Shown here in pieces: positions 8,717-18,062 of a stretch of 64,000 nucleotides of DNA (its first letter is position 1; the number at the start of each line of letters is the position of its first letter). The notes beneath the pieces were generated by a model. The model was not told where the DNA came from and did not search any database. It saw only the letters and a program-made list of their open reading frames with translations. Origin of the DNA: an uncultured Pirellulaceae bacterium (GTDB lineage Bacteria; Planctomycetota; Planctomycetia; Pirellulales; Pirellulaceae); NCBI GenBank assembly GCA_938083195.1, contig CALKCK010000018.1, forward strand, positions 1-64,000. The letters run 5' to 3'. Made by a program: the position numbers and the translations under genes.

Positions 8717-10171
8717 TCAATCGAGGCGATTTAAGTTTTCTAGGTTCTCTACAGTGACTACAGGCCATCGTGATTGATTTTTTAGAGCTGTACGTTCCGG
8801 ATTTGTCTTTACAAAGATGAAGGCCATTTGTTGGGGGACTTTTTTGAGATCGAGGTCACCGCGGAGTCGCCATTCCCGCTCTGCTCGCCAATTTATCTTA
8901 GTGCTAGTAGAACTTTGCAGTTGGAAAAATGGACGGTCTAGGGTGCTAAGGCGATTCCAATCCGATTCGGTTCCATAATTGACCTGTCTTGCCCCCAGCT
9001 TTTTGAGAAATTCGAAGTCGATTGCGATCCCATAATGCTCGAAATCCCAACGACCTAAATGTGACCGAAAGATGCGGCGATTGGCATATTGCGAAAGTGG
9101 GACGGCCGTAAGGCAGACTAATCTATCTTTCCCTTTGGTGAGTCTATTTGTGCCTTTTATTTTTTGTTGTTCCACAATGCGCTTTAGAGTTGAAAGGGCG
9201 CCTTGACCTCTTGTGTGGGAATTAAATAAAAGGTCATCCAAAAATTCACGGTTAGGTTGTTCAGGCCATGGACCTGTCGATTGACGTGTCCAATGAATGA
9301 GAAACCGGCGTCTTGCAAATTGCTGAGTTGCGGTGGATGTTGCGGGTTTCGGGGGATTTGTGAGTTTGTTTTGCGTTGCAGTGAGGTAATTTTGCTTTGA
9401 TGGTTGGGGGAGTGACTTCAATTGGGGGAGTTTATAAAGCAACCAAGGTATTGCGCCTTGGTTAATCAGTTCCGTTGATACCGAATCAGATGTTAGTTGA
9501 CGGTCGATGAGTAAGCGTGTTCTTTTGGATTTCCCTTTTTGCAGGCGAGCTTTGAGGGCATGGTGAACAATTCCTTTTTTTCGACACGATATCACGAAAC
9601 AATTTTGCGAGAGATTGATAATTAATTGGTCGGCGCTAGGTGGACGCTTCACTATTATTCCAGTGCTGTCGTGCCAATCATAAAAAGCGTTTCGAACGAT
9701 CGCATTTGGAAAGTTACCGGTAAGACATTTTTGTTGGTAATTCGAGGATTTGGTTGGGGATTGATGAGTTAACGGAATGAGCGAAATCAGCGTCAATCCA
9801 AACAGTTCCGAGAGTCGGTACAGGTAGGGGAAGGTTGTCGTACCCGGGGCAGTCAAGATACAAATATTTTGTTTTCGCTGCTGAACAGCTAACGTTCTGA
9901 GCGCATCAAACCAGTTAGATTTTTGATCCGTGTTTTTACCGATCCGCGAACTGACAATTGAAATCAATTGAATTGAATAAATGTCCGGCATTCGAATACG
10001 AACAGAAAAATCGCCGATTTGATGTACTTGGTTTACATATTCGCAATCTTGGAGTTTCTGGGGTGATTGAAGGTAATCTATACCACCATCTAAAACTTGT
10101 TCCGCTAGGGCGTTGAATGGAGCACGCTTTGGGCGGTCGAGAATTTTCAATTTATTCGTGCTTAGGTTCAT
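8717..10171 (-). CDS. Uncharacterised two-domain protein: SLOG-like N-terminal half, DUF2971-like C-terminal half
   Basis: A 484-residue cytoplasmic-looking protein that I do not recognise as a named family. The first half reads like a DprA/SLOG Rossmann domain: a hydrophobic strand ending in a Gly-Thr-rich turn (ICILTAPGTTT), then a later segment around IIVKRPPSADQLIINLS and an RKKG turn. Residues 330-480 contain a YGIAIDF block and an EREWRLRGDL block, which recall DUF2971-type domains. There is no signal peptide or membrane segment. The gene stands alone, with about 185 bases on each side, and starts at an ATG. Domain assignments are by eye and weak. SLOG domains elsewhere sense nucleotide ligands, so a stress or defence link is possible but not shown. 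Confidence 0.6.
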   Translation of the reverse strand: MNLSTNKLKILDRPKRAPFNALAEQVLDGGIDYLQSPQKLQDCEYVNQVHQIGDFSVRIRMPDIYSIQLISIVSSRIGKNTDQKSNWFDALRTLAVQQRKQNICILTAPGTTTFPYLYRLSELFGLTLISLIPLTHQSPTKSSNYQQKCLTGNFPNAIVRNAFYDWHDSTGIIVKRPPSADQLIINLSQNCFVISCRKKGIVHHALKARLQKGKSKRTRLLIDRQLTSDSVSTELINQGAIPWLLYKLPQLKSLPQPSKQNYLTATQNKLTNPPKPATSTATQQFARRRFLIHWTRQSTGPWPEQPNREFLDDLLFNSHTRGQGALSTLKRIVEQQKIKGTNRLTKGKDRLVCLTAVPLSQYANRRIFRSHLGRWDFEHYGIAIDFEFLKKLGARQVNYGTESDWNRLSTLDRPFFQLQSSTSTKINWRAEREWRLRGDLDLKKVPQQMAFIFVKTNPERTALKNQSRWPVVTVENLENLNRLD

Positions 10172-10361
10172 TGTATCGCCCTTCTGGTGCGTAGAAGAAA
10201 GCGGAAACCAGTGAACGTATCTTAAGCTTTTTGGACGGTAATCAAATCACTCGGAAAGAATAGCAGGGTTTGCCCATAGAGCGTGTCGATGATTAGCAGT
10301 AGAATAGGCGACCGGCGGCGGTTTTTTTCGAGCGATCCGACCTAATGAGAGTAAACGGTAG

Positions 10362-12911
10362 ATGAACGGAAAAGTTGGACTTGCTATCACTTTGGTGGTT
10401 TTAATTGTGATCGGTGGTTATTTCTTCGCCGATTGGAACCGAAGTGTCCCCGATAAAGTAGAAGCCACTTATCTTGGCCGGGACTCTTGTGTCCAGTGCC
10501 ACCAGACGGAGGCCGCTTTATTTCATGGCTCACATCATGACCTAGCTATGGATTTAGCGACGGAAGAATTCGTGCTTGGCGATTTCAGTGAACAGACGTT
10601 GGAGCATCATGGCATTAAGTCAAAGATGTTCCGCAATGGCGACCGGTTCATGATCAATACGGAAGGCCCGGACGGGCAAATGCAGGATTTCGAAGTCAAA
10701 TATGTTTTCGGAGTCGAACCGTTGCAGCAGTATATGGTCGAGTTAGAGCGTCCCGTGGATGCTGAAGTTGACGAGATTGGTCGAGTTCAAGTTCTTCGAG
10801 TTTCCTGGGACACCGAAAAAGAGAAGTGGTTTTATCTTAATCCACCGGACGTTAATTCTAAGTTGGATCCCGATGACCCTTTGCACTGGACCGGCATCAC
10901 GCAAAACTGGAATGCGAGTTGCGCAAGTTGCCACAGCACTGATCTGAAAAAGAACTTTAATGCGATGGCTGGTCAGTACCATACGACCTTTTCGGAGATC
11001 GATGTTAGTTGCGAGGCTTGCCATGGTCCCGGAAGCTATCATGTGGAATTGGCAAATAGAAAAAGCTTATTCTGGGATCGCAAGCATGGCTTTGGTCTGG
11101 CCAAACTGAAAACTGAGAGTAATTTGCCACAAATTGAATCATGTGCTCCTTGCCATTCGCGAAGAACGGTCGTGAAAGAAGGTTTCACTCCCGGGTGTAA
11201 CTTTGATGATTATTTTGCAACTCAGTTAATTGCCGATCCGGTATATCACGCTGACGGACAAATTCGAGATGAAGATTATGTCTATGGTTCATTCATCCAG
11301 TCTAAAATGTATCACAACGGTATTCGCTGCACGGACTGTCACGATCCTCATTCGACCAAGGTGAAATTTAACGACAACCAGTTGTGTACCTCATGCCATC
11401 AGCATCCAGCAGGTAAGTACGACAGTCCGAGTCACCATCATCATGAACCGGGAACGCCGGGAGCGAGTTGTGTCGAGTGTCACATGCCATCGACGACTTA
11501 TATGATGGTCGATTCACGTCGCGATCATAGTTTTCGAGTTCCAAGGCCGGACCTGAGCGTCAGTATTGGGACACCCAACGCTTGTACCGCTTGCCACATC
11601 GACTCATCGAAGGTTGTGGAGCGTGATTCCAAAATGGAGCTTAGGCAGTACTTGGATTGGATTATTGCGGCGGAGCAAGGAGACACGGTAGTGGCGGCGG
11701 AGTTGGAGCGTGTAAATCAAGTGATGCTTGAGGCGACTGAGAAGTGGTATCCAGCGGAGCAATCACCTGAGAAAACAAAATACTATTCGCAACTGGCAAG
11801 TGCATTGTTGGTGGCTGAAGGCCGGGAGCCAACTTTGATGGAATTAGCCAAGGATCCACGAGTTCCGGCTATGTTCCGCGCCAGCGCGATGGCTGAATTG
11901 ATGATGGATGGGAGTTCGGAATCTTTGCAAACCGCACTGGATTCACTTGATGATCCAAATCCGAAAGTCGTGTCGGCTGCGTTGATGCGAATTGATGCTG
12001 AAGTCAATCGAATTAACGAACGACTTCAATACATGGGAGTCACGGATACCGATGGGATTTTGCGTCCACTTGGAGAGGCCGTTGCTGAATTATTGCTACA
12101 CCCCTCACCAAGGGTGCGAATTGAAGCGGCGCGTGTCTTCGTTTCCTTTGATCCTCAATCTCGCAAATTGTTTGCGGATCCCGATCAGGAGTACGCGTTT
12201 GATAAAGCACTTGAAGAGCTGAAGACCTCGCTATATATCGAAAACGATCGAGCCGCCTATCACATGATGTTAGGTGGACTCAATGAAATGCTTGGCGATG
12301 TTGATCGAGCCAAAGATGATTACCGGACAGCGATCTCTGTCGAGCCAAATTTAGCAGGGCCTCGTTCGAATTTGGCTGCCCGTCTGGACAATGATGTTGC
12401 CCGGTTGCGAAATCAGTTGCAACAATCGCAGCAAAGCGGTGGAATGATGGCGGGGCAGTTGAAGCAGTTGATGGGCCAGATGCAACAGATTGGATTAGAA
12501 GCGGCTAAACTCCGTTTTGAGGAGCATGCATTGCTGGCCAAGGATATTCTGCGTAGCGAAGGCCTGCCTGACACACACGGTTTGCATTTCCGTTACGCGA
12601 TGTCTTGTTACCTCCAGCAGAAGTTTCCAGAAGCGGAAAAACATCTTTTAGAAGCTTATCGCCAGCAGCCTGAGATGGCGCGTTACATGATGGGACTGGC
12701 GACGTATTACGTGCAATTTGGGAATCCCAAAGAGGCATTGATTTACATTCGGTTATTGTTGGAAATTGATTCAACAAATCAGGGCTATCGAGCGTTGTTC
12801 TCAAAAGCGAAAGCGATGTTGGACGCTCAGCAAGAATCAACTGGAAGCATTGAGACTGATGAGCGTAAGTCGGAAGATCCAGCAAACAATTTAGATGATG
12901 TTGAGAATTGA
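10362..12911 (+). CDS. Octaheme c-type cytochrome with C-terminal HEAT/TPR repeats
   Basis: The 849-residue protein starts with one membrane-spanning or uncleaved signal segment (about 5-22). It has eight CxxCH heme sites with first cysteines at 43, 187, 217, 261, 323, 342, 370 and 408. The spacing resembles the cytochrome c554/multiheme nitrite-reductase-like superfamily. After the heme domain come HEAT-like helices (about 470-610) and TPR repeats (about 640-830), giving a membrane-anchored periplasmic electron carrier that also binds protein. Many planctomycetes carry such fusions. It is followed four bases later by a nitrilase-family gene. The redox partner and substrate are not evident, and no cytochrome maturation genes lie nearby. 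Confidence 0.88.
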   Translation: MNGKVGLAITLVVLIVIGGYFFADWNRSVPDKVEATYLGRDSCVQCHQTEAALFHGSHHDLAMDLATEEFVLGDFSEQTLEHHGIKSKMFRNGDRFMINTEGPDGQMQDFEVKYVFGVEPLQQYMVELERPVDAEVDEIGRVQVLRVSWDTEKEKWFYLNPPDVNSKLDPDDPLHWTGITQNWNASCASCHSTDLKKNFNAMAGQYHTTFSEIDVSCEACHGPGSYHVELANRKSLFWDRKHGFGLAKLKTESNLPQIESCAPCHSRRTVVKEGFTPGCNFDDYFATQLIADPVYHADGQIRDEDYVYGSFIQSKMYHNGIRCTDCHDPHSTKVKFNDNQLCTSCHQHPAGKYDSPSHHHHEPGTPGASCVECHMPSTTYMMVDSRRDHSFRVPRPDLSVSIGTPNACTACHIDSSKVVERDSKMELRQYLDWIIAAEQGDTVVAAELERVNQVMLEATEKWYPAEQSPEKTKYYSQLASALLVAEGREPTLMELAKDPRVPAMFRASAMAELMMDGSSESLQTALDSLDDPNPKVVSAALMRIDAEVNRINERLQYMGVTDTDGILRPLGEAVAELLLHPSPRVRIEAARVFVSFDPQSRKLFADPDQEYAFDKALEELKTSLYIENDRAAYHMMLGGLNEMLGDVDRAKDDYRTAISVEPNLAGPRSNLAARLDNDVARLRNQLQQSQQSGGMMAGQLKQLMGQMQQIGLEAAKLRFEEHALLAKDILRSEGLPDTHGLHFRYAMSCYLQQKFPEAEKHLLEAYRQQPEMARYMMGLATYYVQFGNPKEALIYIRLLLEIDSTNQGYRALFSKAKAMLDAQQESTGSIETDERKSEDPANNLDDVEN

Positions 12912-12915
12912 AAAA

Positions 12916-13764
12916 ATGTCTCGATTCAAAGTTGCCGGCGTTCAAATGGACATCGAATTTGCCGAAGTCGATCGCAATCTGGAAAAGATGGAATCTCGGT
13001 TGGAGGAAACTGTTGCCAATGGGGCAGCGTTAACTGTCTTTCCTGAGTGTACAACGACTGGGTATTGTTACGAATCGATTGGCGAAGCGAAGCAGTTGGG
13101 TGAGTCGCTCGATGGTCCAAGTGTCACGCGCGTTGGCCAATGGTGCGCGTCCAAAGATACGATGGTAATTTTTGGGTTTTTGGAACTTGAGAATGATTGT
13201 TTATATAATTCATTAGCTTTGTTAGGCCCCGGCGGAGTCGTCGGGAGTTATCGAAAAATTCATCTTCCATTTTTAGGTGTCGATCGATTTACAACACCTG
13301 GAGGTAGCCCTCCAAAAGTATTTCAAGCGTCTGACGTTCGCGTTGGAATGAATATTTGTTACGATAGTTCGTTTCCTGAGTCGGCTCGCATTCTCGCAAT
13401 TGAGGGTGCAGATTTAATTGCGCTGCCGACTAACTGGCCACCCACCTCCGGGTTGACGGCCGATTTGATTCCCAACGCCCGTGCTTTGGAAAATCATGTC
13501 TATTTTATGTCTGTCAATCGAGTCGGGGTTGAGCGTGGGTTCGAGTTTATCGGGAAAAGTAAGATCTGTGACCCGCGAGGCGCGAATTTAGCATTTGAAA
13601 ATCATGCCGAAGAGGCGATTCTCTACGCTGAGATTGACCCTGATTTAGCGAGAAGAAAGCATCTCGTCAGCATTCCGGGGGCACATGAAGTACACCGGAT
13701 TAACGACCGGCGGCCTGATTTATATCGATCTCTCACTGATCCCCTTGAGGATGTTGGTGATTGA
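12916..13764 (+). CDS. Carbon-nitrogen hydrolase (nitrilase superfamily)
   Basis: The 282-residue protein has the Glu-Lys-Cys triad of the nitrilase fold: E44 in FPECTTTGY, K114 in YRKIHLPF and C148 in NICYDSSFPE. Family members hydrolyse amides, nitriles or carbamoyl groups in the cytoplasm. I placed the start at the ATG at 12916, four bases after the cytochrome stop; the frame also allows a start at 12895, overlapping that gene. Spacing suggests co-transcription with the cytochrome gene. The substrate cannot be told from sequence; omega-amidase-like activity is one possibility. Confidence 0.85.
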   Translation: MSRFKVAGVQMDIEFAEVDRNLEKMESRLEETVANGAALTVFPECTTTGYCYESIGEAKQLGESLDGPSVTRVGQWCASKDTMVIFGFLELENDCLYNSLALLGPGGVVGSYRKIHLPFLGVDRFTTPGGSPPKVFQASDVRVGMNICYDSSFPESARILAIEGADLIALPTNWPPTSGLTADLIPNARALENHVYFMSVNRVGVERGFEFIGKSKICDPRGANLAFENHAEEAILYAEIDPDLARRKHLVSIPGAHEVHRINDRRPDLYRSLTDPLEDVGD

Positions 13765-13864
13765 GAAATGGACTCGCACTGGCGCCGATACTCGGTTTGC
13801 TATTCCAAGACCAACTAGTTTTTCATTCGCAGACTTTTCTGCTGATCTCATATTGGACCTGACG

Positions 13865-15595
13865 ATGTTTTTCACTCGCTTAAAGTTGTCTGTAAACTTG
13901 TTTGTTATCCTAGCGGGGATGGGAAACCTTTCCGCTCAGGAACCCCAGGAAGATCGACTTCGTCAATTTCAATTTCAAGCGACGGTTCTCGGAAAAACGG
14001 ATTGGATTCACTGGGGAGATCAGAAAGGGACTTACTCGAATTGGACAAGCCATTCTAATCGCTTAATCCCAGTTTACAGTTATGGACTGAGTCTTGAGTC
14101 AGTTCAGGGGGCGAATAGTTGCTACCGAGACAAGGCTAGGCTGAAAGAGATTTATCTAGCTGATCCCATCGAGACGTTAAACCCGACTGCGGAATACTTC
14201 GACCAAACTGATATTTATCGACTTCAGAAAGACGGCTGGAAGTCAGGCAAGCGGAACGTCATTTTAATGGTGTTTGATGGAATGGACTGGAATACAACCC
14301 AGGCTGCTTCGATCTATAAAAATGGAAAAGTCCTTTATACCGAGGGGCGTGGCCAGGGACTTGCTTTTTTAGACTATAAAAAAGGTGATTCTGAATTCGG
14401 GTTTTGCGTGACCAGTCCGCATGACGGAGTGACTGAAAGGAACGTCGATGTCCAGTTGGTGAGTCAGACGGGAAAAGATTACAAAGGGGGTGGGTACAAT
14501 GCGACATTCGGTGGCGCGACACCGTGGAGCAAATCCATCGATTCGGCTTACCTGCTCGGCAAGCGAAAAGATTTGCCACATCCTTATACAGACTCAGCCT
14601 CGTCGGCGGTTTCGCTCAATGCGGGCGTGAAAACCTACAATGGATCGATCAACTTTTCAGTAGATGGCCAGAAATTGGAAACGCTGGCTCATGAAATGCA
14701 GCGGGCAGGGTCTAGCATTGGTGTGGTCACGAGTGTTCCCATTTGCCACGCGACCCCCGCTTGTGTCTACGCTCATAATGTTGAACGAAGTGATTATCAA
14801 GATATCTCCCGAGACTTGCTGGGTCTTCGTTCTGTGTCGCACCGAGTTGATCCACTTCCTGGAGTAGATGTCTTGATCGGGTGTGGTTGGGGCGAGTTTC
14901 GAGATGATGAACGAGCGGATCAGGGAGAGAATTATGTCCCCGGAAACAGATATATTGCCCGCGATGACATTGAACGCATCGACGTTTCCAAAGGCGGCAA
15001 ATACGTTGTCGCGGAGCGAACGAGTGGCAAGTCTGGTTTGCAGGTTTTGCGGAAGGGAGTCGAGAGTGCGATTTCAGGTGGTAACCGATTGTTTGGTTTC
15101 TTCGGCTCGACACGTGGTCACCTGCCCTATCAAACGGCTGACGGGAATTACGATCCAACGATGGGAGAGGCAAAAGTAGATGTCTACCAACCCGAGGATA
15201 TTTTTGAAAATCCGACGCTCTCAGATATGACCACTGCAGCGTTGGACGTGCTTTCAGAAAACAAAAAAGGATTTTTTCTGATGGTAGAGGCGGGGGATGT
15301 TGATTGGGCGAATCACAATAACAACATTGACGATTCGATTGGAGCAGTGTTGAGTGGTGATGCGGCATTTGAGGCGATCACGGAATGGGTTGAAACAAAC
15401 AGCAATTGGGAGGAGACGCTTCTAATTGTGACCGCGGATCACGGTCATCTAATGTTTCTCGATGATCCGAGCGTTCTTACTGGAGAAAGGCTTCCCCTCG
15501 ATTCCAGCGATTTTGTTAAAAGGATCGAAACAATTAGAACGGAAGCGAGCGAAGCTGTGCGAATGAAAGAAGAGGGAAGCAAACCCGTCCGATAA
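13865..15595 (+). CDS. Secreted alkaline phosphatase (PhoA superfamily)
   Basis: Started at the ATG at 13865, the 576-residue protein has a good signal peptide (MFFTRLKLSVNLFVILAG, cleaved near LSAQE). The phosphatase core shows the metal-site strand NVILMVFDGMDW, the nucleophile region YTDSASSAVSLNAG (DSxxSA) and the ADHGH metal-ligand motif near the C-terminus. A further MVEAGDVDWANHNNN block is typical of alkaline phosphatases. It should release phosphate from monoesters in the periplasm or outside the cell, using zinc and magnesium. The frame is open back to 13685, overlapping the nitrilase gene, but that extension has no signal character. No Pho box was recognised upstream. Confidence 0.88.
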   Translation: MFFTRLKLSVNLFVILAGMGNLSAQEPQEDRLRQFQFQATVLGKTDWIHWGDQKGTYSNWTSHSNRLIPVYSYGLSLESVQGANSCYRDKARLKEIYLADPIETLNPTAEYFDQTDIYRLQKDGWKSGKRNVILMVFDGMDWNTTQAASIYKNGKVLYTEGRGQGLAFLDYKKGDSEFGFCVTSPHDGVTERNVDVQLVSQTGKDYKGGGYNATFGGATPWSKSIDSAYLLGKRKDLPHPYTDSASSAVSLNAGVKTYNGSINFSVDGQKLETLAHEMQRAGSSIGVVTSVPICHATPACVYAHNVERSDYQDISRDLLGLRSVSHRVDPLPGVDVLIGCGWGEFRDDERADQGENYVPGNRYIARDDIERIDVSKGGKYVVAERTSGKSGLQVLRKGVESAISGGNRLFGFFGSTRGHLPYQTADGNYDPTMGEAKVDVYQPEDIFENPTLSDMTTAALDVLSENKKGFFLMVEAGDVDWANHNNNIDDSIGAVLSGDAAFEAITEWVETNSNWEETLLIVTADHGHLMFLDDPSVLTGERLPLDSSDFVKRIETIRTEASEAVRMKEEGSKPVR

Positions 15596-16027
15596 AAGAA
15601 GCATGGGGCAGCTGCCGCCAGAGGAGTCTTTTAAAATAAAAAGCAAAGGCGGGGTTCTTCGGTGCCAAATACGATTTGACGTGCAAAATGATCAGGGGCA
15701 AGGCAATCATGTTGCGGAAACTCCGAAGACCCCGCATTCGATTAAAGTCGAGGCAAAAGAACCTTGATTTAACGATTTACTACTTTGCAATTTGCATGCC
15801 AAAGTTAAAAAAATGAAACCTCGGCGGGGAAGCGATTTTTGATCGATCCTACTAATGAAGTGTTTCGAATTAGTACGATGGCTTCAAAAATCGTGTAGCA
15901 GAATTGAGCAATAGAGAGAGGTTCTATCGGATTTGGTTGGATCAGCCCCACTCTTGCAATGGCAGATTGCGTTAGATTCGGTCGAGTGATGGTTATTTGC
16001 CGGCGAAGGATTTGATAAATTAGAGTC
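15596..16027. other. 432-base gap holding a possible structured RNA
   Basis: No convincing gene. The main feature is the long inverted repeat at 15649-15735, listed separately. The rest is AT-rich and leads into the lipid kinase start. Confidence 0.5.
15649..15735. ncRNA. Candidate structured RNA element (strand uncertain)
   Basis: The outer arms GCGGGGTTCTTCGG (15649-15662) and CCGAAGACCCCGC (15723-15735) pair over 13 bp with one bulged T. The 60 bases between them form a second hairpin, ATGAT (15688-15692) with ATCAT (15706-15710), and a weaker ATTTG/CAAAAT hairpin (15674-15689) sharing bases with it. TGCC at 15663-15666 could pair with GGCA in the second loop. No T-run follows on either strand, so this is not a plain terminator, and it lacks tRNA arms. 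The role is unknown. Confidence 0.35.
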
Positions 16028-16945
16028 ATGGATCAGGCAGTTAACAACTTAGCGAAAACGGTCGTGGTTTCGGTGAACCCTAATTCTGGTTCTACCGACC
16101 GTACTCAGGTAATCGATGAATTATGCCACGAGCTTGAGACACTTGGTTTTTCGGTAATCGTATTGCGAGACATCGACGAGGTAACGCAAAAGGTTCTTGA
16201 ACTTAGCGACGAATCGGCTAGTTCTCAATTAGCGACCGTCGTCGCCGCCGGCGGTGATGGTACCGTCGCCTTGTTGGCGAATCGTTTACCGCCCCAAACG
16301 CCGCTCGCCATCCTTCCGCTGGGTACCGAGAATTTGCTTGCGAAATACATTGGTCTCTCAGCTAATGCGAAATCGATTGCGAGAATGGTGGCGGATGGCC
16401 AAACCACATTTATTGACGCTGGCAAAGCTAATGGAAAAATGTTTTTTGTAATGGCAAGTTGCGGATTTGATGCAGACGTCGTGCATCGTCTTCATTCGCA
16501 GCGAAAGGGACACATTCGGCATTGGTCCTATGCGAAACCAATCGTTGAGGCGATTGCATCGTATCGATACCCTCGTATTCGATTTTACGTGGACGAACGT
16601 GAAAGTCCGGTGGTTGGAAAGTGGGCGTTTATTTTTAATGTACCCCGCTACGCCATGAACTTACCGATTGTTCCGGGTGCTGATCCCAGTGATGGGCGAT
16701 TAGATTTGTGTACATTTCGAGGGGGGCGATTTTTTCGCGGTTTGTTTTACTTAATTACTATCTTGCTTCATCGGCACCGGCAATGGAATTATTCCCGGGT
16801 GGAGCGATTTGAGAAAATTCGAATTGAGTCGGACGAACCAGTTCCGTTTCAATTGGATGGTGATCCAGGCGGAACCTTGCCTTTGGAAATTGAGATAGTC
16901 CCAAGGTTTTTACAAGTTTTTGTGCCCGAATCCTATGCGTCCTAA
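16028..16945 (+). CDS. Diacylglycerol kinase / YegS-like lipid kinase
   Basis: The 305-residue protein belongs to the DAGK catalytic family. It has the start motif VSVNPNSGS, the nucleotide-binding AAGGDGTVALLAN, the ILPLGTENLLAKY block (usually GTxN) and the late QLDGDP motif. Such enzymes phosphorylate diacylglycerol or related lipids at the inner membrane face and recycle lipid turnover products. Length is normal. It starts at an ATG, has no obvious operon partner, and ends about 200 bases before kdsA. Confidence 0.85.
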   Translation: MDQAVNNLAKTVVVSVNPNSGSTDRTQVIDELCHELETLGFSVIVLRDIDEVTQKVLELSDESASSQLATVVAAGGDGTVALLANRLPPQTPLAILPLGTENLLAKYIGLSANAKSIARMVADGQTTFIDAGKANGKMFFVMASCGFDADVVHRLHSQRKGHIRHWSYAKPIVEAIASYRYPRIRFYVDERESPVVGKWAFIFNVPRYAMNLPIVPGADPSDGRLDLCTFRGGRFFRGLFYLITILLHRHRQWNYSRVERFEKIRIESDEPVPFQLDGDPGGTLPLEIEIVPRFLQVFVPESYAS

Positions 16946-17025
16946 TTGCCCTGCCCTTAGATTAGATATCTTGTCAAAATGTGTGAAACATGATGGGGGC
17001 TTGGGCCATGTTGGCAAGCGGGATT

Positions 17026-17039
17026 CGTTGCCGGCAACG
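17026..17039. promoter_or_regulatory. 14-bp perfect palindrome upstream of kdsA
   Basis: CGTTGCCGGCAACG is self-complementary and lies about 115 bases before the kdsA start, in the short gap after the lipid kinase. It could be an operator or a chance palindrome. Confidence 0.25.
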
Positions 17040-17152
17040 TCTGGCTTGTGTGTTTAATGGACGTGATCTGGTTTGCAACTGAAATCGTAAATTCAAACGT
17101 CTCCTTGTTTAAAAATAATCCTACCAATCCTTAAATTCGTTAGGCAACCAAA

Positions 17153-17980
17153 GTGCTCAATCCATCCGCTCAGATAGGCGATATCCAATGTGGTTGTGGT
17201 CATCCTTTGTTGGTGATCGCGGGGCCCTGCGTCATTGAATCGCGAGATTTAGTGTTTGAAATTGCTGAAAAATTGAAAACAGTAACCGATTCGTTAAATT
17301 TACCGCTGATTTTCAAAGCTTCGTTTGATAAGGCGAACAGAACGAGTTTGAATTCGTATCGTGGAGTAGGCCTTGAGAAAGGCATGGAAATTTTGGCCGA
17401 GGTTCGGTCAGAGTTGGGTTTAATCGTTACGACCGATATTCATTTACCGGAACAGGCGTCACCGGTCGGTGAAGTTTGCGATTTGATTCAAATTCCTGCC
17501 TTCCTCGCTCGTCAGACCGATTTGTTGGTTGCTGCGTCTGGTACCGGACGTGCCGTTAATGTCAAAAAGGGGCAATTTATGGCGCCATGGGATATGGAGC
17601 ATGTAGTCGGTAAACTGGAAGAATCGGGCTGCCAAAACGTATTATTAACTGAACGTGGTACGTTTTTTGGGTATGGTAGTTTAGTGAATGACATGAGGGC
17701 AATTCCCAATATGGCAAGCCTTGGAGTTCCGGTTGTTTTTGACGCGACACACAGTGTGCAGCGTCCTAGTGCAGCTGGTGGTAAGACAGGGGGAGACCGG
17801 ACGATGGTCGAACCACTTGCGAGTGCAGCGGTGGCCATGGGATGCGATGCCGTATTTTTGGAGACACATCCTGAACCGGATTCGTCACCAAGTGATGGGC
17901 CTAACATGTTGCCGATTGAGAGAATGTTGCCTTTGTTGACTCGCTTAAAGCAGATACATGAATTAGTACATCTTTCGTGA
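17153..17980 (+). CDS. kdsA: 3-deoxy-8-phosphooctulonate (KDO-8-P) synthase
   Basis: The 275-residue enzyme condenses phosphoenolpyruvate with arabinose 5-phosphate to make KDO-8-phosphate, the first committed step of the LPS inner core. Motifs include [47 protein letters not shown] and DATHSVQ. Cys26 in AGPC marks the metal-dependent class, as in Aquifex; the metal-independent class has Asn here, as in E. coli. The late ETHPEPD region supplies further metal ligands. The start is GTG. Its presence supports an LPS-bearing outer membrane. Confidence 0.95.
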   Translation: MLNPSAQIGDIQCGCGHPLLVIAGPCVIESRDLVFEIAEKLKTVTDSLNLPLIFKASFDKANRTSLNSYRGVGLEKGMEILAEVRSELGLIVTTDIHLPEQASPVGEVCDLIQIPAFLARQTDLLVAASGTGRAVNVKKGQFMAPWDMEHVVGKLEESGCQNVLLTERGTFFGYGSLVNDMRAIPNMASLGVPVVFDATHSVQRPSAAGGKTGGDRTMVEPLASAAVAMGCDAVFLETHPEPDSSPSDGPNMLPIERMLPLLTRLKQIHELVHLS

Positions 17981-18062
17981 AGCCTGATAAATTGTGCGAT
18001 GAATCGTTGAGAAATTAAAACGAGACATGGCGATTGAGACTATAGGAATCAAGGATAACTCA

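Noticed and set aside
15649-15735. tRNA or tRNA-Sec-like gene
   Set aside because: An outer stem like an acceptor is present but there is no T arm (GGTTCRA) or anticodon arm.
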